A program made the translations under genes and the position numbers. The notes beneath the pieces were generated by a model. That model saw nothing but the letters and a program-made list of their open reading frames with translations, had not been told where the DNA came from and searched no databases. 15,100 nt of DNA from Willaertia magna (taxonomy: Eukaryota; Heterolobosea; Eutetramitea; Acrasida; Naegleriidae): the NCBI GenBank assembly GCA_902984215.1, contig CADWAF010000370.1, forward strand, positions 1 through 15,100, written 5' to 3'. This document shows, piece by piece, positions 9,501-14,632 of the stretch. Positions within the stretch are counted from its first letter, which is position 1, and the number at the start of each line of letters is the position of its first letter.

Positions 9501-11315
9501 AATCACGTGATCTAATAAAATTTGTAACGTTCTTTTACGTTCATAAAATTCAATAACATTAAAATTTAAAGATTTAATTAAATTTAAAATTTCAATTTTT
9601 ACTCCAAAAAAACTATCATTTAAAGTAATTATACTAATTAAGTAATTACTACATTTATCTTTTAATAAATGTATATATTTAGATAAAAAATAAATACATG
9701 AAGTTATCATCATTTTTAAACAAATATGATCTGTTTCTTTAAATAGAATATACATATATTTATCTATATATTCTATATTTGTTGTAATATTATTAGTATC
9801 TATATTTAGTAAATGTCCAAATAAAATAGCAGCATTTCCTCTAATAAATACATCTTCTTCTAATGGATAAATAAATGTATTAAAAATATATTCAATTGTA
9901 AAATTATTTTCTAAAAATATTTTATTTGATATATTTGGAAATAAAATTATAATTTGTTGTAATAATTCTAAAATAGATCCTTTTATAGTAATTAATTTAT
10001 TTATATTTAAAATATTTAATAAAGATTTAACTAATTGAATAACTTTATCTTTTAACCAATAAACTTTACAATATTTATTAAATTTATTTAATTTAAATAA
10101 ATTATTTAATAATTCTATAGATGGTGATAATATTTTTTGATCATTATAATTATTTAAACTATTTATAGTAATATCAAATATAATATTTGTAAATTCAATA
10201 ATATTATTATTTAAATTATTATTTAATAAAATAAAATTAAATGTAATTAAAATTGATTGTAATAATTTAATATCTTCTAAATTTAATTTATTATATAATT
10301 CTATACATATTTGGAATATTGGACATTGTAAAACATATTTACAACAAATTCCAATAATTTTACTTGTAAATCTTCTAATCTCTTGATCTTGATGATTTAA
10401 TAATTTAAATAATTCTAAAATTAAATAATTATAAATCTCTTCCTTATTTATATATTTTCCTAAAATAATAAATATTTTATCTAAATTAATACTTAAATTC
10501 TCTAAAATTTCATAATTTTGAATTTCAATAAAATTTTTAATTTGAGGTAAAATAAAACTAATCATTGTTTTACATTTTTGTGGTTTTATATATTTAGATA
10601 TTTCACTAAAATTATTTAATGAACTAATTATAGAATAAATATTATTTTCATTTAATTTCATTGATTTAAATAAAATTACTAAAATTTTATCAGAATGTGT
10701 TTCAATTAAACATTTTATAATTTTATTTAAATGTTCATTTGAAATCATTCTTACATCTTGATTATTATCACCACACGTTTTTAAACATAATGTAATACTT
10801 ATATTTAAAATATTTGTAACTTGTTTAAAATATACTTCATATTGTTGTTGTTGTTGATTATTATTATTTAAAAAAAATATTGAATTATTATTAGAATTTG
10901 TATTATTAGAATTTATTATGGTTGTTGTTGTTGTATTTGTATTATTATTAATTGTTGTTGTTGTTGTATTTGAGAAGGAAGGGTTCATGGAAGATAAAGT
11001 ATAAGAAAGATGATAATAATAAAATTGTATAAAATAGTCAGAGATATTTGTTAAACAAGTTTGTATTTGTTTTTTACGTTCTTGTTCGTTGGGACATTGT
11101 ATTGTTTTTTCTATAATTTTTTTTAAATGATCTATATTACTTTGGATATCTACACTTGAGATTGTTATTGTTGTTGTTGTGGATGGAGATGATGATGAAT
11201 TGGTATTGTTGTTCACTTGAAGAGATTGTTGATTACCCGAAGCGTTGTTGTTATTGCTGTTGTTGAGCTTCAAAGAGGGTGAAAAACTCATTTTTTTTTT
11301 GGGTGAAAAACTCAT
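3516..11315 (-). CDS. htt: Huntingtin homologue (HEAT-repeat scaffold protein)
   Basis: This is a 2,599-codon uninterrupted minus-strand frame ending in TGA. Huntingtin is a large HEAT-repeat scaffold for vesicle transport, autophagy and centrosome/spindle work. Residues 160-250 carry the hallmark start of the N-HEAT domain: DVRM (187-190), a HLNKIIKCL helix and KPQKC (244-248). The animal protein has DVRM, ECLNKVIKAL and RPQKC in the same order. The C-terminus also matches: LGLMITSMYTS (2389-2399; animal LGLMLTCMYTG), FIPQLMEDFF (2444-2453; animal ILPQFLDDFF) and ALWALLCLFISV (2514-2525; animal ATWSLSCFFVSA). The chain is shorter than human (about 3,140). It lacks the N17-polyQ-Pro head and has Asn-rich loops at about 110-158, 1102-1198, 1681-1709 and 2165-2382. 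The start could be codon 1 or codon 9, because the start region is duplicated. Animal motifs are recalled from memory. Confidence 0.92.
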   Translation of the reverse strand: MSFSPKKKMSFSPSLKLNNSNNNNASGNQQSLQVNNNTNSSSSPSTTTTITISSVDIQSNIDHLKKIIEKTIQCPNEQERKKQIQTCLTNISDYFIQFYYYHLSYTLSSMNPSFSNTTTTTINNNTNTTTTTIINSNNTNSNNNSIFFLNNNNQQQQQYEVYFKQVTNILNISITLCLKTCGDNNQDVRMISNEHLNKIIKCLIETHSDKILVILFKSMKLNENNIYSIISSLNNFSEISKYIKPQKCKTMISFILPQIKNFIEIQNYEILENLSINLDKIFIILGKYINKEEIYNYLILELFKLLNHQDQEIRRFTSKIIGICCKYVLQCPIFQICIELYNKLNLEDIKLLQSILITFNFILLNNNLNNNIIEFTNIIFDITINSLNNYNDQKILSPSIELLNNLFKLNKFNKYCKVYWLKDKVIQLVKSLLNILNINKLITIKGSILELLQQIIILFPNISNKIFLENNFTIEYIFNTFIYPLEEDVFIRGNAAILFGHLLNIDTNNITTNIEYIDKYMYILFKETDHICLKMMITSCIYFLSKYIHLLKDKCSNYLISIITLNDSFFGVKIEILNLIKSLNFNVIEFYERKRTLQILLDHVIWRFLSDDNEMVRNQTIDTFISLLKYPIIEITDLERYSNLYELKLINYLILKEDILNIENKNILFILKKSINQLNHLEDKHSFLGTIQLLYKLGKLYKNNSIISYYSIEIIELLLDKLKFELFSIDLSIHSSILKTISIYIHFLKFLNLNKIEMITTILLNDYLMPMITLIRNIYLNNNTNIEINMNKYIHDKLINHITTTSKSFIFKNSNNDYISIIRKYLLKILYHLLLNGNFKCIENVTIDLIQNLNYFILFEKKYTILCIQSLFISLFGKKDKYLPITNIDNINNNIKINNLLFQQNFDSKFGNTNKTYKNILIMFNPMVITLMKTFKYSHDNKLKYLIIKMLIRMICIGIDFTQLDKDKSFIKNILKQLNEYLLLNNNNDDNNYFEILIDFISILIYIIKYNQFDNIMESDETNVENNIFDLINLFLKRNEFNLISSIMIRGYLLNKEIYNYYLNNLYKCPKSFINLIFYYKDNQEIKENISLEILNHLMNFPYHHYTDHSITTTDNSVNTVINDNNVDSNNNSGDNKKMMNEQVLLVFDDNDMNQQDNKQDNNVVNNNDSNHIVDSVNNDENEIIEDMTITLEEKERQDEEFFNLLDLIQQLKGSLNLTTFEKNKIIYNLQKVTTIYQLLIDITIISKFKIFDNTIYELLLIKSINFILKNKNRNEKLIIYLLNNLLNYQNNLIGNNNLNNLNKINNLINNELIELLNNYTFKYFNYEIYNKLLNIIINLNKENLNLENIFNKLNNYFHLNLKDFTNLELHNYIILQQVLFLKLIEFFNLKTFNLNISNKIWKYIIKYFNEYEIIKQFIHSYNGNYDNLFLELEELLIKNNTKLDIIDLRNLFKFIKEFKNFNNNFKENLNNLINERLKKENTFMKKKILKDIQIYINKESNNNSINSNNNNYLLNLNKEMKVNNENLIIDYFMKYKTNLKYIPNIVSNMSEKSISILIKNNDIDFIISILVHLNNNQLLPIIEYMNQELNNLILINDNFNYYLKLSILITKLIIKSKYLLKNHFIKIINFTTDFIKLFYKNRLNENYVELMDVDCILSLTCHVLQLYTLLVNDDTPKNGNLIDMGDHNNKGDNNSIDNTSVDNLKHVIEEMIDLTCQFIFDATSVIPYIESNLTKMELKKLIISKTFKSSITNNNAKNSNNNGLSYYGFTIGNNIPYISYHHLKLIRKIGIEIAKNYIYLSYEIFIPKEDYFPRIDIEQINILIIMIKNISCNEYVFKNIFNLLFDLLKSELTMNQFDEIQIQLIKCITCLLSLMNNNNNNFTNLESLDNLENTNSWTNLLTIIQHYLMINKDYNNNKNNNNLKIEIEETYASALFDSYILFIEDSLQKYLHSNMMITKEMIKSLIIILEFNQQCYLKSNQYTLQWLNDLFKNLYKDSILSDDYLLQRYTIYGITKTNINFTNIENIDYFIKMLETSLNNNHLKLFGYKSILNLIDNYKNREIIVKLLPFISNNIQIWLLDKEQTVTHQLLLMKMITIIVMKFPEASVHQLTKKIMECLFNLLDDMNTPIYIIISLFKTLQTLLMNYSLSQLERNLIEIMTSIKQQDTTPPFTIISNNSNNNNHNHTGSSANNANNNNNGTGGEKFLKKMNIDISTFTSFTSMLAQNRALLLIKKPTAAFNMEFFKSNSNNNNTSTSNSKPTTTVATNTTSTTGSSSTSGNNSSSGSGGTSSSSSGTSSIATTTATTMKKFMSLFTTKKTTPTPTTTNNTTSNSNSNNNNIQQKTSTANNNTNNNTSISSSSVNNNITATTTTSNLLSTSSARRVLLLGLMITSMYTSSITTINNNNSVTSLERERAKVNILHLIEQFHDGEIDREGELLLRFIPQLMEDFFESEQILPLIYNEYLSSKTHPLLLSLLLSIHMPHIYKNIKEYENWIQISLQTLSMKQPMMGALWALLCLFISVVVGEYTHHYPLLIYFGSNHSINNWNSFTSHAFLMYGLMFSDYLKEKNMLDTLNLFKNQILSQLMKDLNNTFLLF
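3577..3582 (+). promoter_or_regulatory. Polyadenylation signal of the zinc-finger gene, inside huntingtin coding DNA
   Basis: AATAAA lies 19 nt after the TGA stop at 3556-3558, within the C-terminal coding part of the opposing huntingtin gene. If used, the 3' UTR of the plus-strand mRNA is antisense to huntingtin codons. No TTTATT (minus-strand AATAAA) is visible just below 3516, so the huntingtin 3' end must use a variant signal or lie deeper in the neighbour. Confidence 0.45.
4170..4825 (-). other. Low-complexity insertion in the huntingtin C-HEAT domain
   Basis: About 215 residues (roughly 2165-2382) of Asn, Ser, Thr and Gly interrupt the C-terminal HEAT domain. They lie between LFKTLQTLLMN...LSQLERNLIEI and the conserved LGLMITSMYTS, where the animal protein has only a short link. 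A less repetitive hydrophobic stretch (MNIDISTFTSFTSMLAQNRA at about 2204-2223 and onward to NMEFF) sits inside it. The frame stays open throughout, and no GT..AG pair is needed to keep it open. It is probably a disordered loop rather than an unspliced intron. Confidence 0.6.
10842..10856 (-). repeat. (CAA)5 run: the only Gln tract near the huntingtin N-terminus
   Basis: Five CAA codons (TTG on the plus strand) encode Gln154-158, after an Asn run and directly before the first conserved HEAT helix. The place differs from the residue-18 polyglutamine of vertebrate huntingtin. Confidence 0.9.
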
Positions 11316-11324
11316 TTTTTTTTT
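11277..11324 (-). repeat. 24-bp exact tandem duplication of the huntingtin start region
   Basis: The units 11277-11300 and 11301-11324 are identical. On the minus strand each unit is ten A's, then ATGAGTTTTTCACC, then C. Because 24 bp is eight codons, both ATGs (11313-11315 and 11289-11291) are in frame and have the same A-rich context, giving MSFSPKKK-MSFSP. Either can serve as start. A one-unit slippage would add or remove a start without harming the protein. Confidence 0.95.
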
Positions 11325-11699
11325 AAAAATAATATTTTTTTAATTTTTAATTTTTTTTAAAAAGACGGGGACTATGCGGGAATGCGAGGTGCTTCAACCA
11401 AACTTGAAGGAAAAATTCTAGCAAAAAGATTTGAACTAGACTTGCAAATCATTGACCTAGTATATAGAAAATCAATTTAAAAAGGCTGTTTTATGGTTTA
11501 CTTTTATCTTTTATTATTATCATACAAAAAACATTATGAAATTTCTTTGCTTTAGTACTAGCTGTTGGCAAGTTTCATTTTAGCTTCGAATTCAACCTTG
11601 TCATTACTCAACGACAATCAAGTTTTCACTATAAATTAGTTAACGTTTATCTAATACCATTTCAAGCTTAACATATTTCAAAAAAATACAAAAACAATA
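11316..11699. promoter_or_regulatory. Divergent intergenic region between huntingtin and the secreted-protein gene
   Basis: This 384-bp region holds no gene that I can support. Next to huntingtin it is T/A-rich, then comes a GC-richer block (about 11361-11460). That block carries an inverted repeat, CTTCAA (11392-11397) and TTGAAG (11404-11409) with a 6-nt spacer. TATATA at 11461-11466 could serve huntingtin (about 146 bp from its ATG). TATAAAT at 11630-11636 lies 64 bp before the ATG at 11700. It must contain the promoters of both genes; the individual elements are inferred. Confidence 0.5.
11630..11636 (+). promoter_or_regulatory. Candidate TATA box of the secreted-protein gene
   Basis: TATAAAT stands 64 bp upstream of the start codon in otherwise mixed sequence. 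Distance and match fit a TATA element with a short A-rich leader. AT-rich DNA gives such matches by chance, so the call is tentative. Confidence 0.35.
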
Positions 11700-12440
11700 A
11701 TGAATATAGGCCTTCTGTTGACGCTTCTTTCTTGCTTTGTGGTCGTATCTGTGGCTATGGCTGTCTTGTGTGAAAATGTACCGCCAACACCGTTAATGCA
11801 CAAGCCAGTATTAAAAACCATCATTTCCAATAACGACAACAGCACAAATGCAAATATGGAAAAAGCAAAAGCAGCATACCAGTTGTGGACTGAAACGATA
11901 AAAAAGAAAGAAATGCAATCATCATTTACTTACTGTTACACCAATATGAGAAGATGGGAAACAAAAACCACTGTCAATACAGATTACACAAAAATTGTTG
12001 TAACTTTTAATAATTTCACACAAAAATATAATATTATTGAAAGAAGCTATAAAATATATACCTATGACGAAGCTGCAGATCGTTCTTATAGAAATAGTTG
12101 GACAGAAATTTCAAATAATCTTAATTCACACGGTACAGAAGGGTATCCAGTTTATAATTTAAATGACGTTTATTCAAATTGCTTTAATGACATTGTAAAT
12201 CAATCAAGTAAAGTGGAAGTTGACACTACGCCAAACAGTGAACCTTTTTTACAAAAATGTGGAATATTTTACACACAATGGAATGCTGTGCAAGAAGCTC
12301 CTATTAGATTTGAATTATATGATTTTAAGTGGAATGACACCTGTGACTACCTCAATAACAGTAGTAACATAACACACAAAAGTTACAGCTTAATCATTAT
12401 AATGAATTGTATTCTTTTTCTTTTTACCTTCTTACTGTAA
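11700..12440 (+). CDS. Small secreted, probably GPI-anchored glycoprotein of unknown function
   Basis: This 246-residue protein has a clear signal peptide: a hydrophobic core at 4-21 with the cleavage motif Ala19-Met-Ala21. The C-terminus is a Ser/Asn-rich small-residue stretch (219-223) and then a hydrophobic tail (229-246) with no basic residues after it, the layout of a GPI-attachment signal. The mature part has five Cys (24, 79, 161, 187, 215) and seven N-glycosylation sequons (Asn47, 105, 167, 212, 219, 220, 223). An extracellular, cell-surface protein is therefore likely. The middle has a helix (53-70), then a SFTYCY strand with further strands, a YNLNDVYSNCFNDI helix and a terminal RFELYDFKW strand. 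That order recalls the secreted DUF6174 proteins, but this is a weak, by-eye resemblance. Codons, especially over the signal peptide, are richer in G+C than in the neighbouring genes. Confidence 0.8.
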   Translation: MNIGLLLTLLSCFVVVSVAMAVLCENVPPTPLMHKPVLKTIISNNDNSTNANMEKAKAAYQLWTETIKKKEMQSSFTYCYTNMRRWETKTTVNTDYTKIVVTFNNFTQKYNIIERSYKIYTYDEAADRSYRNSWTEISNNLNSHGTEGYPVYNLNDVYSNCFNDIVNQSSKVEVDTTPNSEPFLQKCGIFYTQWNAVQEAPIRFELYDFKWNDTCDYLNNSSNITHKSYSLIIIMNCILFLFTFLL

Positions 12441-12444
12441 TAAA
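12439..12444 (+). promoter_or_regulatory. Polyadenylation signal overlapping the stop codon
   Basis: AATAAA shares its first two bases with the TAA stop of the secreted-protein gene, so the 3' UTR may be only a few tens of bases. The 230 bp that follow, up to the KIX gene, hold no gene that I can support. Confidence 0.5.
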
Positions 12445-12670
12445 CAATTTGGTAAATTAATTTTTTTTTCATTCTCTTTGCATCCTTTGCGAATTGAGGT
12501 AAGGCAGCAGAATAGTTTTTTAAAAAGAACCAAGAAAGTTTTGGTCAGGATCACCTTTCAAAGTTCGAATTGTTTCAAGAATTAAAATTAGAATTCAAAA
12601 AAAATAGCTTGACAGTAATCTTTGTCATTCATTCTTTAATTTCTTCATTCATTGCTGATCATATCACTAA

Positions 12671-12967
12671 ATGTCTACTAATAACGATGACCCTAGCACT
12701 ACAAATCCACCAGTTAATAATAATAATTGGAGACATGAATTTAATAGAGATAGACGTACAGAAATCTTTAAAGCAGTGTTTTTATCCTTGAAACAACATC
12801 CAACTTATCAATCATGGGATGAAAGAAAATTACAAATTTATTCATTGGATAAAGTGTGTGCCTTTTGGAAAAGAGCAACTAGTAAAGAAGAATTTTTAAG
12901 CTTAGTGGATGATTTAAAAATCAATGGTGGCTCAACTCCCCAATTTTTTAAAGGGATTAATAAATAA
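12671..12967 (+). CDS. Small protein that is essentially one KIX-like domain
   Basis: This is a 98-residue protein. An in-frame TAA directly before the ATG (12668-12670) fixes the start. After a short Asn/Ser/Thr leader, residues 20-85 read NWRHEFNRDRRTEIFKAVFL, then two more helices (about 50-69 and 71-83). This is the pattern of the KIX domain of Mediator subunit Med15 (W-R followed by an R-x2-I-x3-I helix, an aromatic-containing second helix and a SKEEFLSLV third helix). KIX domains are three-helix bundles that bind activation domains of transcription factors. Med15 proteins are long, whereas this one ends after the domain with TAA and AATAAA motifs. It may therefore be a free-standing paralogue or decoy. 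I see no splice donor that would extend it. The family call is by eye. Confidence 0.7.
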   Translation: MSTNNDDPSTTNPPVNNNNWRHEFNRDRRTEIFKAVFLSLKQHPTYQSWDERKLQIYSLDKVCAFWKRATSKEEFLSLVDDLKINGGSTPQFFKGINK

Positions 12968-12973
12968 AATAAA
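12959..12973 (+). promoter_or_regulatory. Cluster of AATAAA motifs at the end of the KIX gene
   Basis: Three AATAAA copies (12959-12964, 12963-12968 and 12968-12973) span the last codons and stop of the KIX gene, the likely 3'-end signal. Confidence 0.45.
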
Positions 12974-13080
12974 TGTTTTTAATGGTAAAATTTTTTTGAA
13001 GAACGCTGCAATTTACAAAACAGTTTACAATTATCGATTGTAATTTTTTGGTACTACTAAAGGTGAAATTAAAATAACTA

Positions 13081-13160
13081 TAGTCAATAGTAATTAAGAA
13101 AGTCACATTTATTTACATTTATTTACATTTATTGTCACAAATAATTTAGTCACAAGTAAT
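13081..13160 (+). repeat. Nested direct repeats upstream of the F-box-Rho gene
   Basis: A 10-bp unit ACATTTATTT is repeated at 13105-13114, 13115-13124 and 13125-13134 (one change in the last). It is flanked by near-identical 14-mers TAGTCAATAGTAAT (13081-13094) and TAGTCACAAGTAAT (13147-13160), which agree at 12 of 14 places. GTCACA occurs at 13102-13107, 13134-13139 and 13149-13154. The cluster lies 30-110 bp before the ATG and may be a multi-site promoter element. Confidence 0.6.
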
Positions 13161-13189
13161 AAAAAAAAAAAAGTTGCAAAATAAAAAAA

Positions 13190-14231
13190 ATGTCAGTTCA
13201 AAAGCTAAGAGATTTGTTTGATGACGAATTATTAATTATTTTTTCTTTTTTAAAAGTTCCTGAAGAAATTAATTTCTTAATAATGTCACTAAAAAGTAAA
13301 CGAATTTACAAAATTCTAATTAGTGATTATATTTGGGAATATTTTGTAAAAAGTAAAAATCAATTTCTTTTTGAAAAGTATAAAATATCATTTTATTCTG
13401 AAAATAATTATAGAAATTCCTTTTTACAATTTTATAAACAAATAAATGATATGACAATTGACAATATAAAAAAAAGAGAACTTTTTGTAAATAATTTTGA
13501 ATTATACCTTCCAGAAAAACAAATTTCTTTTTTTGACCTACATAAATTAGATAAAGAAGAAGTAAAAACAGTAAAAACAACACTGAACACATGTAAAGTT
13601 GTTATAATTGGAGATGGAGGTGTTGGAAAAACAAGTTTTTTGTACAGACTTTGCCGTAACTCTTTTGAAGAAGATTACTATTATGGATATTTTGAAAATC
13701 CTTGTTATTTTTTTAGTCGTGACAACAATTCATCATATGCCTCTTTATGGGATACTGCAGGACAAGAGGTAAGTTTAAATTTTAACTAACAGTTAGTTAA
13801 AAAAACAATGTTTTTTTTGTGTTGGAGAAAAGGAGTATGACAGACTTAGACCATTGTCTTATCCTGATACCAATTTATTTATTATTTGTTATTCTATTGA
13901 TACAGTTGACTCTTTTAAAAATGTTTTAAATAAGTGGGTTGTAGAAATTCACAATTACATTAAAAATCCAAATTACATTTTAGTTGGTTGTAAAACTGAT
14001 TTGAGAAACGATAAAGAAATTTTACAAAATTGTTTTTATAAAGATAAAGAAAAGGTATTAAGTGAAGAAGAAGGAATAATGTTGGCCAAGAAAATAAAAG
14101 CAATTACCTATTTGGAATGTAGTTCAAAAAAGGGAGATGGTTTTGTAGCATTTAGGGACAGATTTGAAAAACTTTTAACACTTGTATTGGAGAGGCCAGA
14201 ATCCAAAAAGAAAATTTGTGAAATAATGTAA
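13190..14231 (+). CDS. F-box-like / Rho-type GTPase fusion protein with CaaX box
   Basis: Two exons (13190-13768 and 13833-14231) joined in phase 0 give 325 residues. Residues 6-52 look like an F-box (LRDLFDDELLIIFSFLKVPE, then LKSKRIYKILISDYIWEYF); F-boxes bind Skp1 in SCF ubiquitin ligases. A linker follows, then a full small GTPase at 135-325. It has the P-loop GDGGVGKTS (141-149), FEEDYYYGYFENP switch I (159-171), WDTAGQE (187-193) joined across the splice to EYDRLRPLSYPDT, CKTD for base recognition (246-249) and ECSSK (288-292). The extra helix at about 251-272 is the Rho insert, so this is Rho rather than Ras or Rab. It ends KKKICEIM, a basic stretch plus a CaaX box, predicting prenylation. 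Gly166 replaces the switch I Thr. RhoBTB proteins join Rho with a BTB ubiquitin adaptor; this fusion has a different partner in the opposite order. Confidence 0.87.
13769..13832 (+). other. 64-nt GT..AG spliceosomal intron in the F-box-Rho gene
   Basis: The donor is GTAAGT after the GAG codon of DTAGQE; the acceptor is AAAAG before GAG TAT GAC. Unspliced, the frame meets a TAA at 13787-13789. Spliced, it reads DTAGQE-EYDRLRP, which is the exact Rho-family sequence at this place. A pyrimidine-poor acceptor and CTAAC at 13784-13788 (a possible branch site) are visible. It is the only intron I can support in the window. Confidence 0.92.
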
Positions 14232-14336
14232 AAAAACAATTAAGACATCATATTAAGATAGCTAGTAGCTCTACACTTTTTAATTCAACATACTTACGCA
14301 AAGGCTCGAGCGGTAAATCTAAAAAATTAAAAATCC

Positions 14337-14342
14337 AATAAA
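14337..14342 (+). promoter_or_regulatory. Candidate polyadenylation signal of the F-box-Rho gene
   Basis: AATAAA stands 106 nt after the TAA stop, the first perfect copy downstream. Chance occurrence cannot be excluded in this base composition. Confidence 0.35.
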
Positions 14343-14530
14343 AATGTTTTTATGGTTTTTTTAAATTGCACCTCAAAAAACACGTGTTCACAACTGCTGT
14401 CTACCAGTAATTCCCAAATTTAAGCAAATACAACAACTTTAACGTTTTCCATTGTAACAACTACCGTATCTTACACTGTTTTTAAAACCACTGAACGGAA
14501 TCAATTACCGAAAAACTCAAAGTAAATCAA

Positions 14531-14537
14531 TATAAAG
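14531..14537 (+). promoter_or_regulatory. Candidate TATA box of the U-box gene
   Basis: TATAAAG is followed by a long A/C-rich, G-poor leader leading into the AAAATG start at 14633. Position and context fit a core promoter; the call rests on motif and spacing only. Confidence 0.35.
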
Positions 14538-14632
14538 TTCATTCACCAACAAGTCAACGCTAATACCCAACAAAACAATTAAAAAACACAAAAAACACAA
14601 AAAAAAAAAAGAAGTAACAAAACAATCATAAA

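Larger units (their letters stand above)
14232..14632. promoter_or_regulatory. Intergenic region between F-box-Rho and U-box genes
   Basis: This 401-bp region holds no gene that I can support. It contains three perfect palindromes: AGCTAGTAGCT (14260-14270, central G), GCTCGAGC (14304-14311) and AACACGTGTT (14379-14388, with an E-box core CACGTG). TTACCG-type motifs lie at 14311-14316 (reverse), 14462-14468 (TACCGTA) and 14505-14510. TATAAAG at 14531-14537 is about 96 bp before the ATG. An A/C-rich leader (about 14570-14632) precedes it. It most likely combines the 3' UTR of one gene and the promoter of the next. Confidence 0.5.

Noticed and set aside
11411..11445. tRNA-like B box (GTTCAAATC on the minus strand)
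   Set aside because: The flanking bases do not pair as a T stem, and no A box or acceptor stem is present at the right distance.
12492..12505. Possible splice donor (GAG|GTAAGG) in the spacer before the KIX gene
   Set aside because: There is no upstream coding frame to splice from, and the in-frame TAA just before the KIX ATG argues against a coding exon; a 5' UTR intron cannot be shown from sequence alone.
12570..12791. 73-codon plus-strand frame overlapping the KIX gene
   Set aside because: It overlaps the KIX frame in another phase, has no recognisable domain, and the KIX protein explains the region better.
13320..13592. Minus-strand 90-codon frame within the F-box-Rho gene
   Set aside because: It is a shadow of the Phe/Lys-rich coding strand without domain or start context.
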